Assembly: GCA_030272585.1 (NCBI GenBank)
Contig: BSYQ01000008.1
Coordinates: 5,890,001 to 5,954,000, forward strand
Reading direction: 5' to 3'
From: Bryopsis sp. KO-2023
Taxonomy: Eukaryota > Chlorophyta > Ulvophyceae > Bryopsidales > Bryopsidaceae
DNA length: 64,000 nucleotides
Shown: piece after piece, positions 32,491 through 42,610 of the stretch
Layout of the letters: the number at the start of each line of letters is the position of its first letter
Position numbering within the stretch: the stretch's first letter is position 1
Position numbers and translations under genes: made by a program
Notes under the pieces: model-generated
Told to the model about the DNA's origin: nothing
The model's database searches: none
The model's input: the letters and a program-made list of their open reading frames with translations, nothing else

Positions 32491-34685
32491 TTGAAGGATC
32501 CTCCCCTTGAGGGCCTAGATCCCATCTGACCTCTCTGCTGCACAGCCTTAACTGAATTTGCTGCAGGGGGCAGTTGTGATGTTGCAGCAGCTATCACTGC
32601 TGACATCTGTGTATTTCTCTGTCCAAATCTTCCCCTCCCTCTACCTCTGCCTCTAAAGCTACTAGTAGTGCCACCTCTACTGCCTATAGTTGCAGAGAGT
32701 CTTTGGACTGTGAGGATGGCCTTATCCAGATCCCCATCACACAGGGTCATAACCTGTGCTTGCATATTCCTATCTGCTAGCCCATCCACAAAGGCAGCAT
32801 ACCTTTCTTCCTGAGGTAGGTTAGGGAGTCTAAACATCAGCTTTCTGAAGAGTCTGATGTAGCCTAAGGCAGTTCCAGTCTGCCTTAAAGTTCTTAACTG
32901 TTTTCTGGCAGTCTCTATTAGGGAGACTGGCTCAAAAACATTCCTTAGTTCTTGAGTGAACTCTTGCCAGCTAGCATACTCTGCTTTTTCCTGATTCATG
33001 ATCTGTATATCCATCAGGTTTAACCAGCTAAGTGCATCTCCCTGGAGATGTGACTGAAAACAGGATAACCAGTCTCTCTCTAAGATGTGTTGATTCTGCA
33101 ACCATCTCTTCATTCCTAGTATCCATTCTGTTGCAGACATCCTTTCATCTCCTGTGAATTTCTCTGGGGGAGTGAGCTTAATCTGTTTGCTGTAAGGTCT
33201 ATCAGGACCTTGTCCTGAACCTCCTGATGTACCACTAGGATCTCTATCAGGTGGTCCTCCTCCTGGGGGACCTCCTCCATCACCTCCACCACCATCACCA
33301 CCATTCCCTGGCCCTGGATGTCCAGAACCAGATGCTCTAGGCATGCCTGGTCTGTCTGGGCCATTTGGTCCATTTGATCCATTTGGATCCCCTGGATTTC
33401 CTCCAGGTGCACCACCACTGGATGCTCTTTGACTTGTTAACTGTTCAAAGGGATTTGGTGGTCGAATTCCCATTCCTGATGGTGCTGGGGTAGTGCCTAC
33501 AGTAAAGGTAACTGGAGGTGCTATAGTTACTGCTGGTGGTTGCAGTATAGGGGGTGGTAAACCCATGGACAGTTGTTGTCCTGAAGTGAGGTCTATTAGA
33601 CCTAAAGAAGAGGGTCCTGGAGGTACTGCTCCAGTACTTGTGGCAGGTATAACTTGCTGTACTGGTGGCTGACCAGATGTTGGGATATCCTGAGTTTGTC
33701 CCTCAGTTTCTCCTTCCTCTGTATTCTGTACTGTTTGTGTTGCTTGCATCATATGCACTTGCATCACTTGTGGAGGAATAGGTGTTCTCAGGATTCCATC
33801 TTTCATCCAGCCATCAACTGCTTTCTGATATTCTGGATCAGTTAAAGCCCATCTAGTCTCTTCCAGATCTACTTTCTGTCCTTCAGCATTGTTATACTTG
33901 TCTTCAATAGCTGTGGTGGTTTCATCCACTGCTGTAGCTACCATTTTCTGAATGACTGCAGGATAGGAGTCCAATTCTCCTTGTAGTATGCTAGTCATTG
34001 TGTTTGTCATACTCTCCCTCTCTTCCATCAGCTGTTTTTGCATTCTTTGCATGTGCTGAGACACTTCATATAATTGGGCATTAATATCTTCCTGCTGTTT
34101 CTTTTGAACCAACATCAGTTGCTCCTGTAGAGCTAACTGCTTCTTCTGGAATAGTTCCAGTTCTGTTTGGTTCTTATTTTTCCACTGAGCCATGCCTACA
34201 GCATGTTCTTTTCCTGTGCTTCTCAACTGTTCACCCAGATCCTTCAGTTGAGTGTTTGTATTTGCAGTGAGGCTTTGATAAAAGTCCTTTGCATGTAGCT
34301 CCTGAGTCTGCTGTAGTTTTCGACTCTGTTCTTCCAGACTGTGCACTAAGGCTGACTGCAACTCTTCCTTTAGAGTTGACTGATGTAGCTCTGCTTGCTC
34401 TCTGTGTGTATAGAGTTCAACCTGGACTTGTTGAACCTGGTTCTGCATGGAGGTCAATGATTGCTGGAGGTGGTTGGTTACTGTTCCACCCCAGACCTCA
34501 ATCTGTCTTTGCATTTCAGTGTGATCAGAACCATTGATCTGTATATTCTGAATTTGCTGGTGCACCATTGGTTGCACTTCTGACCCTTCCATGACTTCGT
34601 CGCTTATCGCGACCATGTCGCTTTCTATAACGACCGGAACCAGAGCCATTCTGGTCGCTTGACTTTCAGTTGACTTTCCAGGCAA
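32403..34685 (-). CDS. Gag of the young Ty3/gypsy element, 760 residues
   Basis: The open frame starts MPGKSTESQATRMAL. It has a long Gln/Glu-rich coiled coil (about residues 60-290), a Pro/Gly-rich middle, a gag core (TEWILGMKRWLQNQ, QGDALSWLNL), an Arg/Gly-rich stretch and a CCHC knuckle (CFLCGSTEHGVRQC) near the C-terminus. The product forms the virus-like particle, by family knowledge. It looks whole. Confidence 0.92.
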   Translation of the reverse strand: MPGKSTESQATRMALVPVVIESDMVAISDEVMEGSEVQPMVHQQIQNIQINGSDHTEMQRQIEVWGGTVTNHLQQSLTSMQNQVQQVQVELYTHREQAELHQSTLKEELQSALVHSLEEQSRKLQQTQELHAKDFYQSLTANTNTQLKDLGEQLRSTGKEHAVGMAQWKNKNQTELELFQKKQLALQEQLMLVQKKQQEDINAQLYEVSQHMQRMQKQLMEERESMTNTMTSILQGELDSYPAVIQKMVATAVDETTTAIEDKYNNAEGQKVDLEETRWALTDPEYQKAVDGWMKDGILRTPIPPQVMQVHMMQATQTVQNTEEGETEGQTQDIPTSGQPPVQQVIPATSTGAVPPGPSSLGLIDLTSGQQLSMGLPPPILQPPAVTIAPPVTFTVGTTPAPSGMGIRPPNPFEQLTSQRASSGGAPGGNPGDPNGSNGPNGPDRPGMPRASGSGHPGPGNGGDGGGGDGGGPPGGGPPDRDPSGTSGGSGQGPDRPYSKQIKLTPPEKFTGDERMSATEWILGMKRWLQNQHILERDWLSCFQSHLQGDALSWLNLMDIQIMNQEKAEYASWQEFTQELRNVFEPVSLIETARKQLRTLRQTGTALGYIRLFRKLMFRLPNLPQEERYAAFVDGLADRNMQAQVMTLCDGDLDKAILTVQRLSATIGSRGGTTSSFRGRGRGRGRFGQRNTQMSAVIAAATSQLPPAANSVKAVQQRGQMGSRPSRGGSFKCFLCGSTEHGVRQCPKLSQAQKALKKGN

Positions 34686-35118
34686 CGGTTACTGTCAACT
34701 GTAAACCGTTGACTTTCGCGCCACGACCTGTCCTTGCCGAACTGTGAACGGATAACCCACGTGCCCTTGCCGTGAGAGTTACTATACGTAATACTACTAT
34801 ACCCCTTCACGTCCGACTCTAACCCTTCGAACCTGAGTACTACAGTTCGCTGACAGCGACGCAGGTTACAGGGTAACCTTTTTCCCAAACGTCCTGTCAC
34901 ACGACTGAACGTTGGCACCCTCTTTTCTCTCTTTTTATGGGTGTGATTCTTTTCCAACGTTGCTACCACACGTTTTCCTTTTTTCCCGTTCACTGCGTTT
35001 GCCTTTTTCCGTTTTCCCACGACCTTACGACTGGCGTTAAGCGCCTCGAACAAACCTGCTGGTCAAACCAGCGGAGAGCTCCAGTCCAGTCGGTTCCTTC
35101 GGGCTCCGAAACCAAAAA

Positions 35119-35631
35119 TGTTATCGCTCGGGAGGACTGACGTCCGCGAGCGACGTCTCCTATCTCGGGAAAGAGTGAGGCGGCGGCGGAACGGTCACAC
35201 AAAATCGCACGGGTCACAGACTCGGGGTCACACAAACAGATCACTGAAAAGCAAGGTTACATCAAGCGTCCCATCCTTTAACTCCCAGTTCGACTTTCCC
35301 GAGGGTGACTAACCACCCGTAACACTCCCACTACCCTGACTCACAGCCGCCAGTTCTACTCCTGACTCACTCACACACTCACACACAGGCCCAGTCCAAA
35401 GCACGTTCCCACTCAGACTCGAACACAAGACCTCAGTCTCGCAAGTCCTAATCTGGCTGATCGAACCACTGTCTTGACTCTGTGCTCTTGCGGTGGTTTC
35501 CTCGCTGTAGTTCAGTAGTACCTCCTTGGGAGGATGCTGTCATTCACCGGGGATGCATCTGACGCTTCACAGACGTCAGATGCATGACGCTTTTGACGTC
35601 TGACGTCCCTGGACGTCAGCAGCTGGTATCA
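35119..35631 (-). repeat. LTR (5') of the young Ty3/gypsy element
   Basis: Same length as 27852-28364, with no difference seen by eye, including the ACGT-core cluster (about 35570-35620) and the tRNA-like module (about 35408-35472). It is bordered on the right by the target duplication ACAGC. Confidence 0.92.
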
Positions 35632-36077
35632 ACAGCGCCCTCCAACGTTGTGGGGTGCACCCCCTTTTCAGGAGGGTCCGGCGACGCGTTCGAGCGAGAC
35701 GGCGACCCCCCCCCCCCTTTCCTCCCTTCGGATCCTCCTCCCCCCTCCTCCCAAGGCACAACGATTACCGCCGCCTTCCCAAGCACCAGCAGATCCTCCA
35801 CCCCCTCCAGGAACCTGTCCAGCGGCTGCTCGTCGTCTGGGAGAGGGAGGGTGAGTGGAAGCAGGCCCGTCGTCAACACCGCGACGGTGGTGACCGCCCC
35901 GAGGAAGGCGGTGGTGACCGCCGCCAGCGCCACGTTGGAGATCCGGCCCCAACCTTGGAGCTTCTTAACGACCTCGCGGTCACTCTCCCGCGGATCTCCA
36001 AGCATGAAGCCGGCGGCGGCCTCGCCCTCCTCGGGGCCCTTCGGTCTCAAAACAAACGCGTGGGTGGCAGTCGGCAT
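35632..36077 (-). CDS. DNA-transposon accessory gene, 5' exon
   Basis: ATG at 36077 starts MPTATHAFVLRPKG. About 35 residues later comes a hydrophobic stretch (SNVALAAVTTAFLGAVTTVAVL) followed by a leucine-rich segment and a glycine-rich, low-complexity tail. The exon is interrupted at 35636 by the Ty3/gypsy element, which duplicated ACAGC. The frame lines up with the first exon on the far side at 27851, showing that the gene was whole before the insertion. The hydrophobic stretch is odd for a nuclear DNA-binding partner and might be a membrane helix or a buried core. Confidence 0.65.
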
Positions 36078-36268
36078 ATTGGAAAACGTGAAGTGCGCTC
36101 GTGGCGGCCGGCCGGTTTTTACTGACGTTCGCGCGCACCGTGACGTCCACCGATGTGGACGTCAAGGTTCACGTTGCAGTTACGTCATGACATCCACAAC
36201 GCAGGTTTCACTCATGCAGCAGCCGAATTTCCTTTCGCGATTTCGACGGAACCGTGTAATCCGCCGCC
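36078..36268. promoter_or_regulatory. Bidirectional promoter of the DNA transposon with an ACGT palindrome
   Basis: Only 191 bp separate the start codons of the two divergent genes. It contains the perfect inverted repeat GACGTCCAC-CGAT-GTGGACGTC at 36142-36163 and a nearby TTACGTCATGAC (about 36179). Both are ACGT-core, bZIP/CRE-like sites. No TATA box is obvious. It could also be a binding site for the element's own proteins. Confidence 0.55.
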
Positions 36269-39200
36269 ATGCCGAATTATAGTAGTGGGTTTAAAACACT
36301 CTTTAAAAAAACGGGGGGATGGAGTTGCCCTTGCTGTAGGGAGCTTATTAGGTCTAGGAATCATTGGGTGGGACACAAGAGGAGGTGCCCCAGGCTGGAG
36401 GAGCTTTTGGTGGAGGTGAAGGCATGGGAAGGTGGGTTTTTTTTAAGTGTGCAACCAGAAAATCCTTTTTAATTAACTTATAAGTTACCTTAATAATAAA
36501 ACTGAAACCTCAACACAATTTGAATCCCTTGTATCTCATCACTGGAGCATCGGATGTCTTCGAAATTTTGACAAGTAATGTGTTTTAACACATTTGTCAC
36601 ACCATCAAAATTTGAAAGACATCTGATGCTCTAGTGATGAGATACAAGGGATTCAAATTGTGTTGAGGTTTCAGTTATAGAATATTACAACTATAAGCTG
36701 TGACAACGTATATACCCTAGGTTTGCACCACTTTTTAGCATGTTTTACATGGCTGACAGACGAGAACGAGGCATCACGCGAAGAAAGGCGTTTGGCACCA
36801 CCCCTTCAACAACCAAGCGATGGAGCTGATGTGGGTGCGAGCAGCATCCCCAACGATGATGTCCAAGATGCCAGCGGTTTCAGGGACGAGAACAACGATG
36901 GTCTGGACGCGAACAACGATGGCCTGGACATTCACAATGACGGTGGTGGAGAGGTTTACAACGATGTTCTTGACATTCACAACGGCGATGGTGGGGATGA
37001 CAACGATGGCGACCTCCGAGGCGATGGGGGACTCCCTGCCGTTGATGGAAGCGAGTCAGATGGATCCCCTGGGATGGACACGGAGGAAGAAACCGAAGTC
37101 GAGGAAGATGATGAAGAGGAAAATAGCTCTGAAACCACAATCAACAACGATGATAGCTCTGTCCACAGCGAGGACACTGACTCCGGCAGCGTTCAGAATG
37201 ATGGCCCCGACTTCTTTGGAGACGTTCACCACAACGAGGAACTAAAAACGCCGTTGTACCCGGGATGCTTGTTCACCTTGCTTCATGTGATTATGCTCCT
37301 TCTACAACAAAAGGCCGACCACGGCACAACGAGGGAGGCCTTTGAGGCCAATTTGAAACTGATCAGTGCAATTCTGCCCTCCAACCATGTTCTTCCCACA
37401 TCACTGCTTCGAATCAAGAGGCTGTTGGGGGTCCCATGTCTTGAAGATGTCACATATTTCTCTTGCGAAAAAGGATGCAAGTTTTATCACGTGAAAGACC
37501 GGTGGGTGTGTATTGTCGTTGTTGTAACAGTATCCACCATTGTCGCATATATGCTCTGCGTTGTGATATATATCACAACGTTCACACAAAATAACACAAG
37601 GTCGAGTGATACCAAAGCATGGTTCGTTTTCTTTTCCAACAGTCGGTTTCTGCGGCCATCGCTGGACCTTCTTTGCGAGCATTGCAAAAAGCCTATATTC
37701 ACGGTGCAAAAAGGGGTTTCAACCGCGCTGGAACCTTGCTTGAAAATCTTCTACTTTGGAGTCAAGAGCCTCCTCCGTGTGATGACCGGGAGCCTTTCCT
37801 TTTGCCAATCACGGCACAGAGGGGCAAACGATGGAATTCGAACGACTCCGATGTTCAAACGGCTGGCGGCTCTCGTTGGAGACTCGCTTCGAAAGACCGG
37901 TCTCTACCACTTAGGAGGGGACTATTTCGGTTGCACAACGGGAAGGCGTGGGAATTATTCACTCGGGACATTCTTTCTACGTTGTGGTACGGTGTTACAT
38001 CGCTGCAAACTGGGGCAGGTGCATTGTATTCCCGTTGTTCCAGTTCCACATTGTGTTTTAACAGTGTGTTCTGGACATTCCACAATGCTTTAACAAAGTG
38101 TCACAATGCTTTTCAACGCTTTGACACGGTTTTATGACTTGTTTGCATGGCAGATGATGTTTGCAAGGAGGATTCCATGAAAACCTCCTTGCACTACCCA
38201 TTGCTGATTATATCCGGCCCCAAGGAGCCCAAAACCTTGCAAGCCATACTTGGGCTGATAGTGAGGGACTTCAAGGCTCTGATGCCGGGAAACGGTTTCC
38301 TTCACACGGATTCGTGGACGTTTCGCGGAGGATCCCCCGCCCGAGAGAGGGTAGAACACTCGGCAATAATTTCCTCTGTGGCGGGGGATTCTCCATGGAT
38401 GGCCAAGGTCATGAATGACCTTGGCATGACCGCTCGAAACGCTTGCCCGGATTGTTTTGGTCCCACCCAAAGTGTGCAAGGCACATCGACCAAAACACAA
38501 CGTTACTTGGGCTACACTTCCCCCGTCCCACTAGACGACGGCGATGTGGAATTGATGAGGATGGTCGGCAGGCGTGGAAAGGTCGGTGTGGAGTATGTGA
38601 TACACGGTGTGCGGGGGGGCTTGAACAATTGTGATTTACATTCATGCGTTGTGCTTGGCCGTGCTTGCCTTGTGCAGAAGCACACAAACGCTGTGTTTGT
38701 GCCTATTAACGTTGCGACCTGTTTTTTGTTTTAGTTGAAGCGACAATGGCAACCGGACATGATAGACATGGTGAAAACAAGGGAGGAGCACATGAGGGCA
38801 GCTGAGCTGGTGGATCAAGGCTTGTTGACCCCAACACAAGCACATACTCACGGCTCCACCGCCCTTGCTGACCTTACTTACTACACGCCCGAGCTCAAGG
38901 TCATGGGTGTTGCACACCTGATTTTGATGGGCTTGGTCAAGGATTTCCTGAGCGAGGTAAGGATTTAGCAACGCGAATATGCTGAAAACACTCGTGCGAG
39001 TGTGTCCCTCAACAACCTTGTTGTAGTGCTGCAATGCCATGTGTTTACGTCCAGTGGCGGTGTGTTTGTAGATCAAACAACGCGTGACCTCACGGGAAAG
39101 AAGACACCACGCCGCCGCCTACAAACAACGCTTGCAAGGTCTGAAGGTACCAACGGACTTCGGTGCTTGCATCGTTGACTTGACGGCGGAGCGTGTGTAC

Positions 39201-40852
39201 TCGAACATGCATGACATCATGGTTTTTATCCGGTGAGTTCTTGTTCCTTGTTGTCCGCCTTTCTTTCGTTGTGCATGATTGTTATGTCGTTGTCACCAAC
39301 CTTATTTCCATCGTTTGTTTTGTGCCTTGTTATTGCCTTTCCCAACGTTGTTGAGTGTTGCATTAACCTTGTCAATGTAGGTCCTACGAAGGTTTCGTGA
39401 TGGAGGCCTGCTTGACGAGAGAAGAGCTCCGTGCCTGGACCGACCTGGTTGCTGTGGCCACACACTATGTGTGTGTGCAAGCCCACATCCACGACAAGGA
39501 CTTCGAGACGACGGCGAGGAAGATTCAGTCAAGAACCATGCGCTACTGCAGGTAAACATTGATCTGGTTTACAACGTGTTGAGTGGTAGGCACAGTGTTA
39601 CTGAGGTTTTTTACATCGCTGCAAAAAAATTCGGGTTGAGGGACACGGATGTTGTGTTGTTTCTTTTGTGTTTTAGGCGTGCCGAGGAATTGTTTGGGAA
39701 GACCATTTGCAAGTTTAACATGCATAAACTTGTGTGTGCGGGCTTTCGCCAAGAAGCTTTGAGAGGTCCGGCGGCGGGGGTCTCGGAGTTTTGGATCGAA
39801 CGGGCTCTTGGGCGACAGAAACGAACTATGGCGGGAAGGGTAAAGAGGGCTCTAAGTGCCATGTATGCCAACGATGTGCTCTGCCAATTGTAAGTGGAAT
39901 TTGTGTGTGGCTGTGACAATGAATAAAGGGTCTTTCACATGGTGTATGTCTTTGCTTGCATGGTTGTGTTGTTTTGTTTTGTTCTGCATGGTGGCGAAGG
40001 ATGCTGACAATGTTGTTGTGTGTAGGACACTTGCCGCTCATTTCAACACCCTCCCCCCGAGCACGGTTGATGATCTACGTGCGTTGTTCGAGCCCAAAAC
40101 GTCGCCTAACAAGATGATCCTCACGTGGGATGGAGGTAAGGCGACGTTCAAGGCCAACCATGCTGAAGAGAACGATGCCCGTGCCTTCATGGAGGCGTTG
40201 GAGACTGCCACAAGGTGAGGTCGTGTGACGCAAACAACCATGCACATCTTATGTATGGCACTGTTAAAATGGCTAAACGCATTGAGCGTCTGTTTGTGAG
40301 CGTTGTGTTGCGTGTGTTACGCGTTGTGGACTGTGGTAAAAGCGGTGTGGATTGCCTTTTAGGAATTTTGGATTCTCTTTGCCGGGATGGGAGGGGAGGA
40401 ACCCAAGATATGCCGGCATCTACAGAACGAACAAGGTGGAGAGGCAAATGTGGGGATGCACTGAAACGTTTTTTTCGAAGAGATGGAGAGGAGGTCCAAA
40501 GGCCGCACACAATACCATGGTCTACGTTGCGTTTCAATCCGATGGTGGACCATACCAAATGTACCTCGGCCATGTGTTGGACATCTTTATCATTGACGAT
40601 TTTGAGCACGGTGCCGCTCCAACCCAGGTGGTGCTCATGTTGGACCTCCACAAGCTTGCCTACAGCGTTGCAACGTTCCCCAAGGTTAGGAACGAGCCTA
40701 GGCAAGGTCCGGTGGACTTGAACAACGTGTTTAAGATCGTGGGCGTTGGTGAAAAAAATTACCCGATTTTGTTGGAGACGGTTCCGACAAAAATGATGAG
40801 GATGGTGGATGAAAGGGGGAATTCACGCTATTGCATGTACAATGGAATGTGA
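36269..40852 (+). CDS. tnp2-like transposase of the DNA transposon, 10 exons
   Basis: Exons from GT/AG sites: 36269-36431, 36760-37501, 37643-38018, 38154-38581, 38735-38956, 39072-39232, 39381-39551, 39677-39889, 40026-40214 and 40363-40852 (about 1051 residues). Exon 1 encodes a C2HC-type zinc finger (WSCPCCRELIRSRNHWVGHK). Exon 2 encodes a long Asp/Glu-rich stretch and a second Cys motif. Then come LCEHCKKP, KIFYFGVKSLLR, LIISGPKEPK, GDSPWMAKV and ACPDC, as in tnp2 proteins of CACTA/EnSpm and Plavaka elements. The element's DDE nuclease would excise and insert it. Phase shows one base missing in exon 3 near 37926; everything else joins cleanly, so this copy is nearly intact. Intron 1 holds a MITE. 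Confidence 0.8.
36500..36676. mobile_element. Fold-back MITE, 177 bp, in transposase intron 1
   Basis: Inverted arms of about 72 bp start AACTGAAACCTCAACACAAT and end in the complement, with several mismatches between the arms. The loop is about 30 bp with GTGTTTTAACAC. No clear target duplication was found. It lies wholly between the donor at 36432 and the acceptor at 36759, so it need not harm the gene. Confidence 0.7.
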
Positions 40853-41530
40853 ACGTTGTAAAGGTCTTGGTCCACGTTGTGTATTTGAGGAATGGCACTG
40901 CCAACCATGTAATGGTTGGACGAGCGTTGCAAACACAATGGGTACTCCATATTTGTTTTAATATCCAGAAAAACAACCATGCATAAATCTGCCTGAACCA
41001 TGCTGTGATCGAAACGACAATTCCCACACATGATATCCAGAATAACAACCATGTACAAGAACAGTCCAACCACAACAAGGTTGCAACGATATTTCCAGAT
41101 GAACCCGAAGTTGACGTCTGGAAAAGCAACCGTGTATATGACCAACTGCACGTTGTAGTTTAACAACGTTGTTTCCAGGGCGCCCTTTCTGACACCTGAA
41201 ACTGCTTTTTAACGACGTATTAGTCGACGGTGGCGAGCCCCGAATACTTTTTCAAGATATATGTGATGTATTTTGTGTTTCTTTCAAAACTACGTTGTTG
41301 ATGTGGATGTCTGCGGTGTCGGCTGATCAGGCCAAAAGGCCGTCACTTGCGAAACGCGTCGAAAGCAGTTGTATCTTGGCGGAAGACGCCTAGGGGTCGA
41401 ACCTAGGTGTTTCCGCACGTCTTTGTGTGTGTTCCGGCATTTTTCGACGTGTTTCACGTTTCGATCCCGTCGGCGCGAAATTCAAATTACAACGTTAATA
41501 GTGAATCTCCCATAGTGCAATGAATCTTGA
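40853..41530. other. Right subterminal zone of the DNA transposon
   Basis: Downstream of the transposase stop, the words ATATCCAGAA and AACAACCATG recur (about 40960-41060) with several CAACG/CGTTG words. It ends near ATTACAACGTTAATAGTG (about 41485-41510). Words in AACCATG orientation here mirror the CATGGTT words at the left end, as expected for subterminal transposase-binding sites. A GGGGTCGAACC B-box-like word lies near 41400. Confidence 0.55.
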
Positions 41531-42610
41531 TAGCCTCGCAGCGACTTTGAACAGGCATGTCAACCTGTACAATGAATGCACTGACTGTGCTGTGCTTCGG
41601 TAGGGTCTGTTTTCATCAACAGACGCACAATGCGACTGTTTCGGAAATCCTCATGTTTTTTACGATCTCGGGATAGTGGGTAGTGTTGAGAATCAATCTA
41701 TTGAAATTTGTCTTTTTTTGGCGAGGTCTATTAATGCCTGTATATCAATTTTATTGCAACAACATGTGTGTGTGTTCCTGAACCCCACCCTCAAAGACCT
41801 ACCAAGTGCCACACAGTGTGCCTGTCGCTTAACTTCTTATTTGTACAACTGTTTTGACATTGTGCTGAAATCATTAAACCGGTTGTATCGCGATGTGTGA
41901 ATTTGTCAGTAAGAAGGGGGATTTCTTGAATTCCTGAACGGTTTTTAAGAAAAACTGAATTCAACAAATGGCAGTTGTTCAGATATGGCAAAAAGAAGCC
42001 ATCAGCCCCCATCAGAGAAAGACAAAAAAACACCATGCAAAGAACCCACCAAAAACAGCTTCCTGCATTCCAAGAAAAAAAGGAAAAACCAAAAAGTATG
42101 TTGACCACAAGTGGAGGCTACCGCTTCTGAAAATGTTGGCGTTTGATAAGCTCAACTCTTTGTCAAACGAAATGGTCATGAGAAAATTGAAAAGCACGAT
42201 TGGCAAGATTCAGGTATAGCTTTTGGAAGAACATCTCTGAGTTGTCATCTCTTCTATCACTCGTGCTGGTGAGGATTGGACTGAGTTTTCCCGATGGTCG
42301 TAATAACTGGTTCTTGATTCCAGACACGTAAGGTCCAAACCTCGACTCTGTCCAAATTAGGACGTGAGAGGGGTGCGAACTGGATTGAGAAACACAGATT
42401 CAATCCATGTTTTCCAAGGAGTAACATTTCTTCCCCAACTTTAATCCCAACTACACTTCGTTTCCACATCCTCTCAATGCAACGCTGCTACCACAACTAA
42501 TGACTACTAATCCCTGAGACCCCAAAGATCCCCAGTGCTACATACAGCCTCCTGATGTGCCTGCAGGCCACCACAAAGGAAAAAAAGAACAAATCTCTGA
42601 CAAAACCAGA
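41531..42610. other. Intergenic region; no supported gene
   Basis: A plus-strand frame at 41968-42219 encodes a Lys-rich peptide of about 83 residues without a recognised family or splice context. BRR2 ends at 42611 on the minus strand, so 42.3-42.6 kb is probably its 3' UTR. Confidence 0.4.

Larger units (their letters stand above)
27852..35631 (-). mobile_element. Young Ty3/gypsy element with chromodomain, 7780 bp
   Basis: 513-bp LTRs at 27852-28364 and 35119-35631 look identical by eye. The target duplication is ACAGC (27847-27851, 35632-35636). It reads on the minus strand. The primer-binding core TGGTTTCGGAGCC follows the right LTR, and the polypurine tract AGGGGGGAGGCAA abuts the left one. 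It encodes gag and a pol with protease, RT, RNase H, integrase and chromodomain. It looks nearly whole, with about one break in pol. Identical LTRs mean a very recent insertion, into the accessory gene of the DNA transposon. Confidence 0.95.
25540..41530 (+). mobile_element. Two-gene CMC/tnp2-type DNA transposon, split by a Ty3/gypsy insertion
   Basis: About 8.2 kb of DNA transposon remains after removing the LTR element at 27852-35636. It carries a plus-strand transposase (36269-40852) and a divergent minus-strand accessory gene (36077 down to 25963), separated by a short shared promoter. CATGGTT and CAACG words crowd both ends and most introns. The tnp2-like protein with the ISGPKEPK motif places it in the CACTA/EnSpm/Plavaka (CMC) group. 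I could not find a matching pair of CACTA-type terminal repeats or a three-base TSD, so both outer limits are approximate. Apart from the retroelement insertion and one base lost in the transposase, it looks complete, so it may have been active recently. Confidence 0.75.

Noticed and set aside
37619-38137. Separate 172-codon protein overlapping transposase exon 3
   Set aside because: The second half continues the transposase after the single missing base; the first half is the wrong frame.
38147-38734. Stand-alone 195-codon protein with ISGPKEPK
   Set aside because: It is exon 4 of the transposase plus read-through into intron 4; splice sites on both sides fit phase.
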